A DNA stretch of 28,847 nucleotides. It comes from CAZTDU01 sp050248795. Lineage in GTDB: Bacteria; Pseudomonadota; Gammaproteobacteria; Burkholderiales; SG8-39. The translations under genes and the position numbers were made by a program. The notes below the pieces were generated by a model. That model was given only the letters and a program-made list of their open reading frames with translations, was not told where the DNA came from and searched no databases. Location of the stretch: positions 1 through 28,847 of the forward strand of contig JBFWRS010000039.1 in the NCBI GenBank assembly GCA_050248795.1, written 5' to 3'. The number at the start of each line of letters is the position of its first letter. The stretch's first letter is position 1. Below, one piece after another: positions 7,109-16,037 of the stretch.

Positions 7109-10100
7109 ACTGCCCGATCGGGCTGCCCGAGTGGCAGTCCAGGACGAAGCGCTCCCCGCCGCCCGACGCGGTTGGCGGCAGGCCGGCAAGGAACTGCTCC
7201 AGTGGCAGGTCGGCGGCCGCAAGCACGAACAGCGGCCCGATCGACGGCGGCAGGCTGAGCAGGTCGACCGGCGCACTCGCGCCGAACAGTGCGCCATGGG
7301 CGCCCTGCAGCGGGTCGCCCGTGAACTGGGGGTCGATGCGCAAAGTGCCTTGCCTGAACGTGACGCTGTAGTTGGAGGAGGACACGCCGAACGGCGTGAC
7401 CGCGTAGCTGCCTGGAGGCGAGCCCTGCTCCGCAGTGGTGGAGAAGCGCAAGGTACCGCCAAGGGCGCCCGGGCCGTCGGCGGCCCTGAACCCCGAGTAG
7501 CTCGGCACGAACGGCGGATTGGCCACGCCCTGGCGGCGCGATGCATCCTGCACGCCGATGGACAGCGCGGCCGGCGTGACCGTCAGTTGCCCCGCACCGG
7601 TGACCGAGAGCGTGTACCCGTTCAAGGGCGCGAGCGTACCGGCCCCCAGCGTGAAGGCGTACGGGGATCCGGTCACGGCCGCTGCAGCAGCGGCGCCGAC
7701 CGAGTTCACCTGCGGCGCACCGGAGAGTACCGATGCCGCGGTATCGGCGAGGATCGCGCCGCCCCAGGTGTTCGTATTCAGGCCGGCGACCGTGTACGCC
7801 GCCGCCGGCCCCGCAGCCACGTCGTCCCCGTACACCTTGGCAAAGTCCGCCGCCGTCGCCGTGAGCGCGCGTGCCAGCGGGAACAGGTACCGGTTGCCCG
7901 CCTGCGTCACGCCCGCAGGCGGATTGGCGGCGTACGTATGCGACCACAGGGCGCCGTTGCCGCTGGCAAGGCCGCCGAACGTATTGAGCGCAGGGTCGGA
8001 CGAGTAAACCAGCCAGCGCCCGGAGGTCGTCGACAGCGCGGCGGAACCGGCATTGTTGAGGAAGTTGCCGCCCGCGGCGAGCACCAGCGCGTTCCCGGCG
8101 CCGGCTGCCTGCAGCACCCCGGAAAGCGAGACATCGCCGCCGGCCACCACGGAGATGACGCCGTGAACCGAGAATGCGCCAAGGTCGATGCCCCCCGCGT
8201 CGGCGAGCGACACGTTGTTCGCCGTTGTGACGGTAACGCTGTCGAAGTTGTTTCCTGCATGCGTCAGCGTGACGTTGCCGGTGGTGCCGGCGTCCAGCGT
8301 GACCAGCCCGGTTGCCGTCAGCGCGCCGGTCTGGGTCAGCGCGCTGCCGGTCTTCAGCGACAGCGTGCCGTTCACGTTTGCGCCCGCCAGCGCCATCGCA
8401 TTGGCGTCGGTGATCGCGGTGTTGCCGGCATTCGTCACCTGCACTGAACCGAAGTCGTTCCCCGCATGGCCCAGCGTCAGCGCGGCGCTGCCGGTATTGA
8501 ACGTGGTCGCCGCCCCGGTGGCAACGATGGCGCCGCCCTGCGTAAGCGCTGCGTTCACGGTGGTCACGGCGAGGCTGCCGGCACCGAGGTTGGAACTGCC
8601 GGGACCGAAATTCAGCGCACCTGCCGAGCGGATGAACGCGTTCTGGCCGTTGCTGCCGACGGACAGGTTGGAGACCGCGACGTCGATCGCGTTGCTGGCG
8701 GCGGCGCCCCCGATCGTACCGTTGTTGCTGAACAGCGCGAGATCGCCCGCCGTGAGCGTGCGATTGGTCGTGTTGCCATCGCCGATCGATCCTGCCGCGA
8801 GCGTGACGCGGGAGCCTGCGCCGAAGCCGTAGGCGGAGCCGATGGTCATCGCCGCGGTGCTGTCATCGCGGCCGATTCTCAGCGCGCCGCCGGCGTTGTT
8901 CAGGCCGGGTACGAACGAATTCAGCTCGGCCGCCGTCAGGTAGCCGGTGCCGGCGACGGTGATCGCCTGTCCCGTGGTACCCGGACTCAGCGTCAGGGTT
9001 CCCGACGTCTGCAGGGCGTTGTTGCCTGCGTTCGTGTTCAGCGTCAGCGCGTTGGCGGCGACGGTGATGTTGCCGGCGCCGGCTGCGACGTCGATGTTCG
9101 CGTTCTGCGTGTAGGTGCCGGTGCCGGCGTTGAAGCTGATTACGCCATTCGCCGCCGCGGTGCTGACGTTTCCGGACACCGTGATGCCGATGGCGGTGAC
9201 ATCCAGGGAACCGCCGACGTTGCTCGCGGCGATGCCGACCGCGTTGACGTCGCGCAACTTGGCGTTGCCGGCGCCGGTGATGGCAACGGTGGAGAAGGCG
9301 TTCGAGGCGTGGTCCAGCGCCAGGCCGTGCGTGCCTGTATTGAAAGTGGCGAGGCCGGTGACGCTGAGCTGGCTGGACTGCGTCACGGCGCCGCCGGTCG
9401 TCAGGTTGAGGGTGCCGCGCACCACCGATGCGCCGCCGCCGAGCTGCAGCGCGTTCGCGTCGACGATGCTTACCGCGTTGGCGTTGGCGATCCGCAGGGT
9501 GCCGAGGTCGTTCGCCGCGTCGGTCAGCGTGATGTTGTTCGCGTTGCCGACCGAGAAGTTCGCCAGCCCGGGCACGGTGATCGCCCCGGACTGCGTAACA
9601 TGGCCGTTGGTGGTCCTCAACAGGAGGTTCGCCGCGTCGATCTTGCCGAGCGTGATCGCATTGGCATCGAGCAGTCCGGCATTGCCGGTGGTCGAGACCA
9701 GCACGGTGCCGAAGTTGTTCCCGGTGTTCAGCAGCGTCAGGTCACCGGACCCGGTTGCGAAGTTCGCCGTGCCGGCGACGACCAGGGCCGCGCTCTGCGT
9801 CACCGCCCCGTTGGCGCCCAGCGCCAGGTTCCCCGATACGGTGGACGTGCCCGCGCCCAAGCTCAGGCCGTTCGCATCCTTGATCCCCACGTTGCGCCCC
9901 GAAACCACCCTCAGCACGTTGAAGTTGTTCGTCGCCCCCTGCAGCGTGATGTCGTTGCCTGCCCCCGCCGTCAGCGTCGTCGTACCCACCGCACTCACCG
10001 TGCTCCCGGCAGCCTGATCCAGCGCCCCGTTGGTCACCACCGTCAGCGCCCCGCCCGCGCTCACGTTGCCCAGCGTCATCGTGTTGGCATCGCGCAGGCT

Positions 10101-13100
10101 CACCGCCTGCCCGGCCGCTTCCACGATGTTGAAGTTGTTCGTCGCCGTCGCCAGCGTGATCGCGTTCGCCCCGGCCTGGATGTTCGCCGTCCCCGCCACG
10201 CGGACCGCCCCGCTCTGCGTCACCGCCCCGTTCGCGCTCAGCGCCAGGTTCCCCGACACGACCGAAGCGCCCAGGATCACCGCGTTCACGTCCGCTACCC
10301 GCACGTCGCGTGCGCTCGTCACCGTCACCGTGCCGAAACTGTTCGACGCGTTCGCCAGCGTCACGTCGTTCGCAGCGCCGACGTTCGCAGTGAGCGTGGT
10401 GCCCACCGTAGCCGCGCCGGACTGCGTGAGCGCGCCGTTCGCCGTCAGCGTGGCCGCGCCGCTGGTGCGCAGCTGCGCCAGCTCCATGGCGGAGGCCTCG
10501 CGCAGCGTGATCGCCCCTGCCACTGCCGCGGTTCCTGCGGCATTCAGCGTCTGGGCGGAAACGCTGCCGAAGTTGTTGCCGACCGAATCCAGCGTGATCG
10601 CCCGCGCGGCGTTGTTGCGCGTCTCCACCGTCAGTCGCCCCGGCACCGTGATGTTGCCGGTGTCGGTGATCACCCCGGTGGATGTCACAGTCAGGTTGTT
10701 GCCGACGTTGGCAGCGCCCAGCGCAAAGCCGCCCGCCTCGAAGAGCGTCGCGTTTCCGGCCGAGGCGATGGACACCGTGGAAAACGCGTTGGAGGCGTGG
10801 CCCAGCGTGAGGTCGTTCGCACTGCCGATATTGAAGGTAGCCAGTCCCGTGACGCTGAGCTGGCTGGACTGCGTCACGGCGCCGTTGGCGTTCAGCACCA
10901 GCGTACCGCTTACGACGCTGGCGCCGCTGCCGCCAAGGTTCAGCCCGTTGGCATCCGTCACCTGCACGTTGCGGCCGGATGCCACTCGCAGGTTCGTGAA
11001 GTCGTTGCCCGCATTGGCCAGCGTGATGTCGCGGTTGGTCGGCGCCGTGATCGTGGTGTTGCCCCCGGCGCTGATCGCCGTGCTCGCCGCCTGCGCGAGC
11101 GCGCCGTTGGTCTGCAGCGTCAGGTTGCCCGCCGCCGTGACGTTGCCCAGCGTCATCGCGTTGGCGTCGCGCAGGCTGATCGACTGCCCGGCCGCCACGA
11201 CGCTGTTGAAGTTGTTCGTCGACGTGGTGAGGACGATGCTGCCGGCACCCGCCTGGAGGTTCGCCGTGCCGGCGACGACCAGGGCCGCGCTCTGCGTCAC
11301 CGCCCCGTTGGCGCCCAGCGCCAGGTTCCCCGATACGGTGGACGTGCCCGCGCCCAAGCTCAGGCCGTTCGCATCCTTGATCCCCACGTTGCGCCCCGAA
11401 ACCACCCTCAGCACGTTGAAGTTGTTCGTCGCCCCCTGCAGCGTGATGTCGTTGCCTGCCCCCGCCGTCAGCGTCGTCGTACCCACCGCACTCACCGTGC
11501 TCCCGGCAGCCTGATCCAGCGCCCCGTTGGTCACCACCGTCAGCGCCCCGCCCGCGCTCACGTTGCCCAGCGTCATCGTGTTGGCATCGCGCAGGCTCAC
11601 CGCCTGCCCGGCCGCTTCCACGATGTTGAAGTTGTTCGTCGCCGTCGCCAGCGTGATCGCGTTCGCCCCGGCCTGGATGTTCGCCGTCCCCGCCACGCGG
11701 ACCGCCCCGCTCTGCGTCACCGCCCCGTTCGCGCTCAGCGCCAGGTTCCCCGACACGACCGAAGCGCCCAGGATCACCGCGTTCACGTCCGCTACCCGCA
11801 CGTCGCGTGCGCTCGTCACCGTCACCGTGCCGAAACTGTTCGACGCGTTCGCCAGCGTCACGTCGCCCGCAACACCCACGTTGTAAGTCGAGATTCCGGT
11901 TACCGTCATCGCACCCGACTGCGTGACCGTGCCGTTCGATGCAGTTACGGCAATGCTGCCGGCGGCGCTGCTTCCGGCGAAAGCGATCGCGCCGTCGGCC
12001 CCGGTGCTGGTCACGATTACCGCACCGGAAGTGCGGTTCCTCACGCTTACCGACGGAGTCGACACCGAGGCGTTCAGGCCAGTGGAGGCATTCAGCGTGA
12101 TGCTGCCGCCATTGCCGGTGGCAAGCGTGCCGGCGGCGGTCCGCGTGATCGCGCCGCCGCCAACGCCGTCGTTGTCGGCGATGAGCGTGAGGCTGCCGTT
12201 GCCGCTGGTGCTGATCGCGGCGTTGATGGCAATGGAGTTGTTGGCCTGCAGCGTCAGGCTGACGTCGCTATTGCCGGTGGCGGCGGCGATGTTGAAGGCA
12301 GAGCTGGCGGTGATGTTGTTGGTCGCCTGCAGCACGATGTTGCTGCCGGCGGCGATGCCCGCGAAGCTGCCGCCTGCCGCCACGTTGAAGCTGCTGGTGA
12401 GTCCGGCATCGTCGGCGAAGAGCTCCTGGATGTCGGCGGGTGCGTTGAAACCCGCGGTGTTGCTGTCGCTTGCAGTCAGGACGATGTTCAGTGGATCGAG
12501 CAGCAACGTGCCGCCGCGGCCGGACTGCGCCGATACGTCGACCCGGCCGGCGAACTCGAGGTGCCGCTTGCCGGAGGTCTCGACGAGCCCGCCCGCACCG
12601 TCTCCCGCGCCGCGTGCGCTGATCTCACCGTGGAAGCGCGTGGACTCGTCGGACCACAGCACGACGGTGCCGCCGTCGCCGGAAACGACGGCATCGGCGC
12701 GCACCTGCGCCTCCGTCGCTACCACGGTGCGCCGCGCATTCTGCGTCGAGGCGTCGTTGCCCTGGTAGCCGCCGCCGACGAGGACGGTGCCGCCGCCCTC
12801 GGTCCCGGAGGCGTCGGTACGGGATCGCTGCAGCAGCGCCACGCGATCCCCCGTCAGGCGGACGCCGCCGCCGGGGCCATCTTCGCCCTTCGCTTCGACG
12901 ATGCCTTGCGCGATCAGCGCCCCGGTTGTCGCACGCGCGTCAACCTTGCCGCCAATCGCGCCGCTGGCGGAAATCCTGGTGTCGAGCCGGAGCGACACGC
13001 CGCCGTCGGATTGCAGCGTCACCCGACCCGCTACCGGGCCATCGGCGCTGATCACCGCGCCGGCTTCGACCGTGAGCGTGTCGGACGCCTTCAGGTTCAC

Positions 13101-13898
13101 CGTGCCGGCGAGATCCTGTGCCGCCGGCGCAGCGGTGCGCCTGAACGCGACTCTGCCGTTCTCGACCACCGCGGCATCGGCGCTGACACGGCCTGAGATC
13201 CTCAGCGCGCTGCCGAGCATGCTGATGCGGCCGCCCGCGGCAACGAGCCTGCCCATGTTCAGGGCTTCGTTCTCCGGCGCCGCGATCTCGATGCGCACCG
13301 CCGGGTCGCGGGCATCGACGATCTCGACCTTCTTCCCCGCGGCAAGGACGATGTCGCCGCCCGGCGTGGTGATGAGGCCGTGGTTCTCGACGCGCGGCGC
13401 AACGAGGTACACCTGCCCGCCGATCGGCGTGCGTATCTCGCCCCGGTTGACCACGGCGCCAGCCGTACCTTGCTCGCGGAACTGCAGGCGCCCGGCGGCG
13501 AAATCCGCGTTGGACAGGTGCAGCGACGATGCGATGAGCCCGGCGACGTCGATCTGGGCGCCGGCGCCGAACACGATGCCGTTCGGGTTGATGACGAATA
13601 CCCGTCCATTGGACTGGAGCTGGCCCAGGATGGCGGAGGGATCCTGCCCAACCACTCGGTTCAGCACGCTGCTGGCAGCGGACTGCTGCTGAAAACGGGC
13701 GGCCTCGTCCGCCCCGATGGAAAAGCCCCGCCAATTGATGATGGTGCCCGGGGTGTTCACCACGTGGAGCGTCTTTCCCTGCACGCTGATGAGGGCTTGG
13801 CCAACCGCTACCGAGGGCGCAGTCGGGAGCGCAGACACCGATCCGGCGTAGCACGCGGCGACTGCCAGCGCAGTAAGGGTCAGGGTCGGCTGCTGCAT
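7059..13898 (-). CDS. Two-partner-secretion filamentous adhesin (FHA/HMW-like TpsA)
   Basis: The product is about 2,279 residues. Order of parts: a signal-like segment (1-23, possible cleavage after SVSA); a TPS secretion domain (about 30-290) with VFVINPNGIVFGAG (NPNGI 104-108), which binds an outer-membrane TpsB; a long Ser/Thr/Ala/Asn-rich beta-helix with at least 15 NxF landmarks in units of about 67-70 residues; an MBG-like region (coded at about 7320-7880); and a tail with Cys2255 and Cys2266 followed by RRR. I saw no other Cys in the mature part. The role is a surface adhesin. The start is uncertain: ATG 13898 gives a signal sequence without a basic N-region, whereas an in-frame TTG at 13937 adds 13 residues including an Arg; neither has a good ribosome site. 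No TpsB gene is in the window. Confidence 0.9.
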   Translation of the reverse strand: MQQPTLTLTALAVAACYAGSVSALPTAPSVAVGQALISVQGKTLHVVNTPGTIINWRGFSIGADEAARFQQQSAASSVLNRVVGQDPSAILGQLQSNGRVFVINPNGIVFGAGAQIDVAGLIASSLHLSNADFAAGRLQFREQGTAGAVVNRGEIRTPIGGQVYLVAPRVENHGLITTPGGDIVLAAGKKVEIVDARDPAVRIEIAAPENEALNMGRLVAAGGRISMLGSALRISGRVSADAAVVENGRVAFRRTAAPAAQDLAGTVNLKASDTLTVEAGAVISADGPVAGRVTLQSDGGVSLRLDTRISASGAIGGKVDARATTGALIAQGIVEAKGEDGPGGGVRLTGDRVALLQRSRTDASGTEGGGTVLVGGGYQGNDASTQNARRTVVATEAQVRADAVVSGDGGTVVLWSDESTRFHGEISARGAGDGAGGLVETSGKRHLEFAGRVDVSAQSGRGGTLLLDPLNIVLTASDSNTAGFNAPADIQELFADDAGLTSSFNVAAGGSFAGIAAGSNIVLQATNNITASSAFNIAAATGNSDVSLTLQANNSIAINAAISTSGNGSLTLIADNDGVGGGAITRTAAGTLATGNGGSITLNASTGLNASVSTPSVSVRNRTSGAVIVTSTGADGAIAFAGSSAAGSIAVTASNGTVTQSGAMTVTGISTYNVGVAGDVTLANASNSFGTVTVTSARDVRVADVNAVILGASVVSGNLALSANGAVTQSGAVRVAGTANIQAGANAITLATATNNFNIVEAAGQAVSLRDANTMTLGNVSAGGALTVVTNGALDQAAGSTVSAVGTTTLTAGAGNDITLQGATNNFNVLRVVSGRNVGIKDANGLSLGAGTSTVSGNLALGANGAVTQSAALVVAGTANLQAGAGSIVLTTSTNNFNSVVAAGQSISLRDANAMTLGNVTAAGNLTLQTNGALAQAASTAISAGGNTTITAPTNRDITLANAGNDFTNLRVASGRNVQVTDANGLNLGGSGASVVSGTLVLNANGAVTQSSQLSVTGLATFNIGSANDLTLGHASNAFSTVSIASAGNATLFEAGGFALGAANVGNNLTVTSTGVITDTGNITVPGRLTVETRNNAARAITLDSVGNNFGSVSAQTLNAAGTAAVAGAITLREASAMELAQLRTSGAATLTANGALTQSGAATVGTTLTANVGAANDVTLANASNSFGTVTVTSARDVRVADVNAVILGASVVSGNLALSANGAVTQSGAVRVAGTANIQAGANAITLATATNNFNIVEAAGQAVSLRDANTMTLGNVSAGGALTVVTNGALDQAAGSTVSAVGTTTLTAGAGNDITLQGATNNFNVLRVVSGRNVGIKDANGLSLGAGTSTVSGNLALGANGAVTQSAALVVAGTANFATGSGDLTLLNTGNNFGTVLVSTTGNAGLLDANAITLGKIDAANLLLRTTNGHVTQSGAITVPGLANFSVGNANNITLTDAANDLGTLRIANANAVSIVDANALQLGGGASVVRGTLNLTTGGAVTQSSQLSVTGLATFNTGTHGLALDHASNAFSTVAITGAGNAKLRDVNAVGIAASNVGGSLDVTAIGITVSGNVSTAAANGVISFNAGTGTYTQNANIDVAAGAGNITVAANALTLNTNAGNNALQTSGTLTLSPGTTGQAITVAGTGYLTAAELNSFVPGLNNAGGALRIGRDDSTAAMTIGSAYGFGAGSRVTLAAGSIGDGNTTNRTLTAGDLALFSNNGTIGGAAASNAIDVAVSNLSVGSNGQNAFIRSAGALNFGPGSSNLGAGSLAVTTVNAALTQGGAIVATGAATTFNTGSAALTLGHAGNDFGSVQVTNAGNTAITDANAMALAGANVNGTLSLKTGSALTQTGALTATGLVTLDAGTTGNVTLTHAGNNFDSVTVTTANNVSLADAGGIDLGAFSVHGVISVVAGGDVSLSGVLQAAGAGNALVLAAGGNFLNNAGSAALSTTSGRWLVYSSDPALNTFGGLASGNGALWSHTYAANPPAGVTQAGNRYLFPLARALTATAADFAKVYGDDVAAGPAAAYTVAGLNTNTWGGAILADTAASVLSGAPQVNSVGAAAAAAVTGSPYAFTLGAGTLAPLNGYTLSVTGAGQLTVTPAALSIGVQDASRRQGVANPPFVPSYSGFRAADGPGALGGTLRFSTTAEQGSPPGSYAVTPFGVSSSNYSVTFRQGTLRIDPQFTGDPLQGAHGALFGASAPVDLLSLPPSIGPLFVLAAADLPLEQFLAGLPPTASGGGERFVLDCHSGSPIGQFNCRRRTARSGSSGSR
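7320..7880 (-). other. MBG-like domains of the adhesin
   Basis: Two successive segments of the adhesin fit the MBG pattern seen at the C-termini of FHA-type proteins: one opens with LTATAADFAKVYGDD and closes with GQLTVTPA, the next opens with LSIGVQDASRRQGVANPP and closes with GTLRIDP. They follow the beta-helix and precede a short tail bearing two cysteines. The function is probably a rigid Ig-like stalk close to the cell surface. The coordinates are approximate. Confidence 0.65.
9358..9393 (-). repeat. 36-bp repeat in the adhesin, copy A
   Basis: The same 36 bases occur at 10849-10884 and encode the GAVTQSSQLSVT part of a repeat unit. Identity is limited to this core, unlike the 607-bp duplication. 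Confidence 0.8.
9762..10368 (-). repeat. 607-bp direct repeat inside the adhesin, copy A
   Basis: Line-by-line comparison with 11259-11865 shows no difference over 607 bases; the offset is constant at 1497. It encodes roughly residues 1177-1379, about three beta-helix units, beginning near DVTLANASNSFGTV and ending at VVAGTAN. Identity stops abruptly at both ends. Confidence 0.93.
10849..10884 (-). repeat. 36-bp repeat in the adhesin, copy B
   Basis: This is the partner of 9358-9393, lying in an analogous beta-helix unit between the two 607-bp copies. Confidence 0.8.
11259..11865 (-). repeat. 607-bp direct repeat inside the adhesin, copy B
   Basis: This is the second copy, encoding roughly residues 678-880. 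Neighbouring units of the same family are clearly diverged, so this identity points to a recent duplication or gene conversion rather than selection on protein sequence alone. Confidence 0.93.
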
Positions 13899-14015
13899 GA
13901 CAGCAATTCTACTTGCCAGACCCTGGGATGGTGTCAAAAGGTGTTGATTAACTGTGCTTTTTTGTCATCTTCCGTCGTCGCAATGCGACGCCATCCCGGA
14001 CAGAGCGACAAACGG
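13899..14015 (-). other. Leader region of the adhesin gene
   Basis: These 117 bases between the DUF488 stop and the adhesin start should contain the adhesin promoter. A TTGACA at 13932-13937 and a TAGAAT nearer the ATG are 20 bases apart, too far for a confident call. The stretch is AT-richer than its surroundings around 13935-13970. Confidence 0.4.
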
Positions 14016-14558
14016 CTAGAACAGGCTGCGCTGCGGTCCTTGGTTCGCATAGTCCAGCGTGCCCTCGACGATGCGCACCGACGCGTGCAGCACGTGCGCG
14101 CGGCTTTCACCCGGCTCGACCAGGTGCACCACGTGGTGTCCGTTGGCAACCAGCCAGTCCGCGATCAGCGCGCGATGGCACTGTGCCGGGTCGCGCTCGG
14201 CGCACATCATGCAGACAGGACGAAGCGCGGCGACTGCGGCGAGCCCGGAGGCGGCCGCGCGAAACGCCGCGCCCTCCATGTGCGCGGCAAAGGCCCGGAA
14301 AGCAGGCTCCTTGAGCCCGGCGTGCCTGGAATCGTCGGCAGCGCGACGCAGGCCGCCCAGCGGCTTGCCTCGCCACTCATACTCGATGCCGATGGCCTGC
14401 AGCGCCGCACCCAGCGGCCCGTAGCCGAAATGCGGATGCCGTCGCGAACGAGGCACGGCACGCACGTCCACGACGCGCCGGATGCCCGCCTCGGACAGTA
14501 CATGCAGCAGCGCCTCGCTGCTGCGGTTGCCGTGGCCCACGCTGAAGATCGTCGCCAT
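14016..14558 (-). CDS. DUF488 family protein
   Basis: The 180-residue protein opens with ATIFSVGHGNRSSEALL and VVDVRAVPRSRRHPHF, the family's typical start, followed by GIEYEWRGKPLGG. Near the C-terminus it has the conserved cysteine cluster VCMMCAERDPAQCHR (about 122-136), which resembles a metal or redox site, and ends in a short beta region. The biochemical role of DUF488 is not established. The start at 14558 gives the conserved N-terminus; a TTG at 14576 would begin inside the rplQ terminator and is rejected. The ribosome site before 14558 is weak. It lies just beyond the terminator of the ribosomal cluster, so it depends on read-through or an unseen promoter. Confidence 0.88.
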   Translation of the reverse strand: MATIFSVGHGNRSSEALLHVLSEAGIRRVVDVRAVPRSRRHPHFGYGPLGAALQAIGIEYEWRGKPLGGLRRAADDSRHAGLKEPAFRAFAAHMEGAAFRAAASGLAAVAALRPVCMMCAERDPAQCHRALIADWLVANGHHVVHLVEPGESRAHVLHASVRIVEGTLDYANQGPQRSLF

Positions 14559-14570
14559 ACCGGATTCTAG

Positions 14571-14601
14571 AAACAAAAAGGCCCGGATGACCCGGGCCTT
14601 T
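14571..14601 (-). terminator. Rho-independent terminator after rplQ
   Basis: Arms AAAGGCCCGG (14577-14586) and its exact complement (14592-14601) enclose a 5-base loop. Read leftward, the hairpin is followed by TTTTTGTTT. It lies 25 bases past the rplQ stop and should end the alpha cluster transcript. Confidence 0.92.
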
Positions 14602-14626
14602 CCAATGTCGCCTGCGACGCGCGCGC

Positions 14627-15028
14627 TCAGGCGGTTTTCTTCGGCTCTTCGGCGGGCTCCGCCACGGGCGTTGCCAGCTCGGTCAGCGATACCAGCGCGA
14701 GAGGCGCATTGTCCCCCTTGCGAAAACCGTTCTTCAGGATGCGCAGGTATCCGCCGTTGCGCTTCGCGAACCGCGGACCGAGCTCGTCGAAGAGTTTGGA
14801 TACGATCTCGCGATCGCGCAGCCGGTCGAAAGCAAGGCGCCGGTTGGCAAGCGAGGGCTTCTTGCCGAGCGTGATCATCGGCTCGACCACGCGGCGCAAC
14901 TCCTTCGCCTTCGGCAGTGTGGTGGTGATCTGCTCGTGGCGCAGCAGCGAGACCGACATGTTGCGCAGCATCGCGAGCCGATGGCTCGAAGTGCGGTTCA
15001 GCTTGCGCAGGCCCAATCCGTGACGCAT
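14627..15028 (-). CDS. rplQ: 50S ribosomal protein L17
   Basis: The 133-residue protein begins MRHGLGLRKLNRTSSHRLAM, the L17 signature, and keeps the core RNA-binding segments LLRHEQITTTLPKAKELR (28-45) and RFAKRNGGYLRILKNGFRKG (86-105). It binds 23S rRNA near the exit-tunnel rim of the large subunit. The C-terminus ends in a Pro/Glu/Lys-rich tail (VAEPAEEPKKTA), slightly longer than in E. coli and similar in composition to the bigger tails on S3 and L5 in this genome. It is the last gene of the alpha cluster, 16 bases after rpoA and before a strong terminator. Confidence 0.98.
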   Translation of the reverse strand: MRHGLGLRKLNRTSSHRLAMLRNMSVSLLRHEQITTTLPKAKELRRVVEPMITLGKKPSLANRRLAFDRLRDREIVSKLFDELGPRFAKRNGGYLRILKNGFRKGDNAPLALVSLTELATPVAEPAEEPKKTA

Positions 15029-15044
15029 GTTCGTCCCCTTGCGT

Positions 15045-16022
15045 TCAGGCGCGGTGCTCGAGGCCGGCCGGGGGCCAGTTCTCGAGCTTCATGCCCAGCG
15101 TGAGCCCGCGCGACGCGAGCACTTCCTTGATCTCGTTCAGCGACTTGCGGCCGAGGTTCGGCGTCTTGAGGAGTTCCGTCTCGGTGCGCTGGATCAGGTC
15201 GCCAATGTAGTAGATGTTCTCGGCCTTGAGGCAGTTGGCCGAACGCACGGTCAGCTCGAGGTCGTCCACCGGGCGCAGCAGGATCGGATCCACCTGCGGC
15301 GATTTCGGCGCTTCGGTCGGAAGCGCGGTGCCTTCGAGTTGCGCAAACACCGACAACTGGTCGACCAGGATGCGAGCGGAGTACCGCACCGCCTCTTCGG
15401 GCTCGATGGCGCCGTTGGTCTCGATGTCGAGGATCAGCTTGTCCAGGTCGGTGCGCTGCTCCACGCGCGCGGACTCGACCGAATACGACACGCGCCGCAC
15501 GGGGCTGAACGAGGCATCCATGACGATGCGGCCGATGCCCTTGGTTTCCTCGGGCAGGTAACGCATGTTCCCGGGTACGTAGCCGCGGCCGTTCTCGACC
15601 TTGATCTGCATCTCGAGCTTGCCGCCCGCGGACAGGTGCGCGATGACGTGGCCGGGGTTCACCACCTCGACATCATGCGAAGGCTCGATGTCGCCCGCCG
15701 TGACAGCGCCCTCGCCGCTCTTCTTCAGCGTCAGGATGGCTTCGCCGCGGTTGTGCAGGCGAAACACGATGCCCTTGAGGTTCAGCAGGATGTCGACGAT
15801 GTCCTCGCGAACGCCGTCCAAGGTCGAATACTCGTGCACCACGCCGGCGATCTGCACCTCGGTCGGCGCATAGCCGGGCATCGAGGAGAGCAGCACGCGG
15901 CGAAGCGCATTGCCGAGCGTATGGCCGTAGCCGCGCTCGAAGGGCTCCATCGTCACCTTGGCGTGGAACGGGGAGACGTTCTGTACATCTACGATACGGG
16001 GCTTCAGAAATCCGGTCTGCAT
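15045..16022 (-). CDS. rpoA: RNA polymerase alpha subunit
   Basis: The 325-residue product has the two alpha domains. The N-terminal assembly domain (about 1-230) includes PFERGYGHTLGNALRRVLLS (27-46), the dimerisation helix. The C-terminal domain (about 250-310) holds VRSANCLKAENIYYIGDL, with the Arg equivalent to E. coli Arg265 that contacts UP elements, and TPNLGRKSLNEIKEVLASRG. It nucleates RNA polymerase assembly and binds activators. Length and motifs are typical of betaproteobacteria. It follows rpsD by 15 bases. Confidence 0.98.
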   Translation of the reverse strand: MQTGFLKPRIVDVQNVSPFHAKVTMEPFERGYGHTLGNALRRVLLSSMPGYAPTEVQIAGVVHEYSTLDGVREDIVDILLNLKGIVFRLHNRGEAILTLKKSGEGAVTAGDIEPSHDVEVVNPGHVIAHLSAGGKLEMQIKVENGRGYVPGNMRYLPEETKGIGRIVMDASFSPVRRVSYSVESARVEQRTDLDKLILDIETNGAIEPEEAVRYSARILVDQLSVFAQLEGTALPTEAPKSPQVDPILLRPVDDLELTVRSANCLKAENIYYIGDLIQRTETELLKTPNLGRKSLNEIKEVLASRGLTLGMKLENWPPAGLEHRA

Positions 16023-16037
16023 TTGTCTTCCCGATAA

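Noticed and set aside
9100..11900. Regular repeats that might suggest a CRISPR array
   Set aside because: The units are about 200 bases, keep a reading frame and encode beta-helix repeats. There are no short constant repeats with unique spacers.
8466..13196. A 1,576-codon open frame antisense to the adhesin gene, with further long plus-strand frames such as 10030-11514
   Set aside because: The products are Arg/Gly/His- or Ala/Pro/Val-rich with no recognisable domain, and repeat the same phrases because the adhesin DNA is repetitive and GC-rich. The minus-strand frame has a clear TPS domain.
13890..13937. TTGACA and TAGAAT as the adhesin promoter
   Set aside because: The spacing is 20 bases and transcription would begin almost at the ATG, leaving no leader. 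Not strong enough to list as a promoter.
13380..14570. A 396-codon plus-strand frame spanning the adhesin leader and DUF488
   Set aside because: It is antisense to two well-supported genes and has low-complexity composition with no domain.
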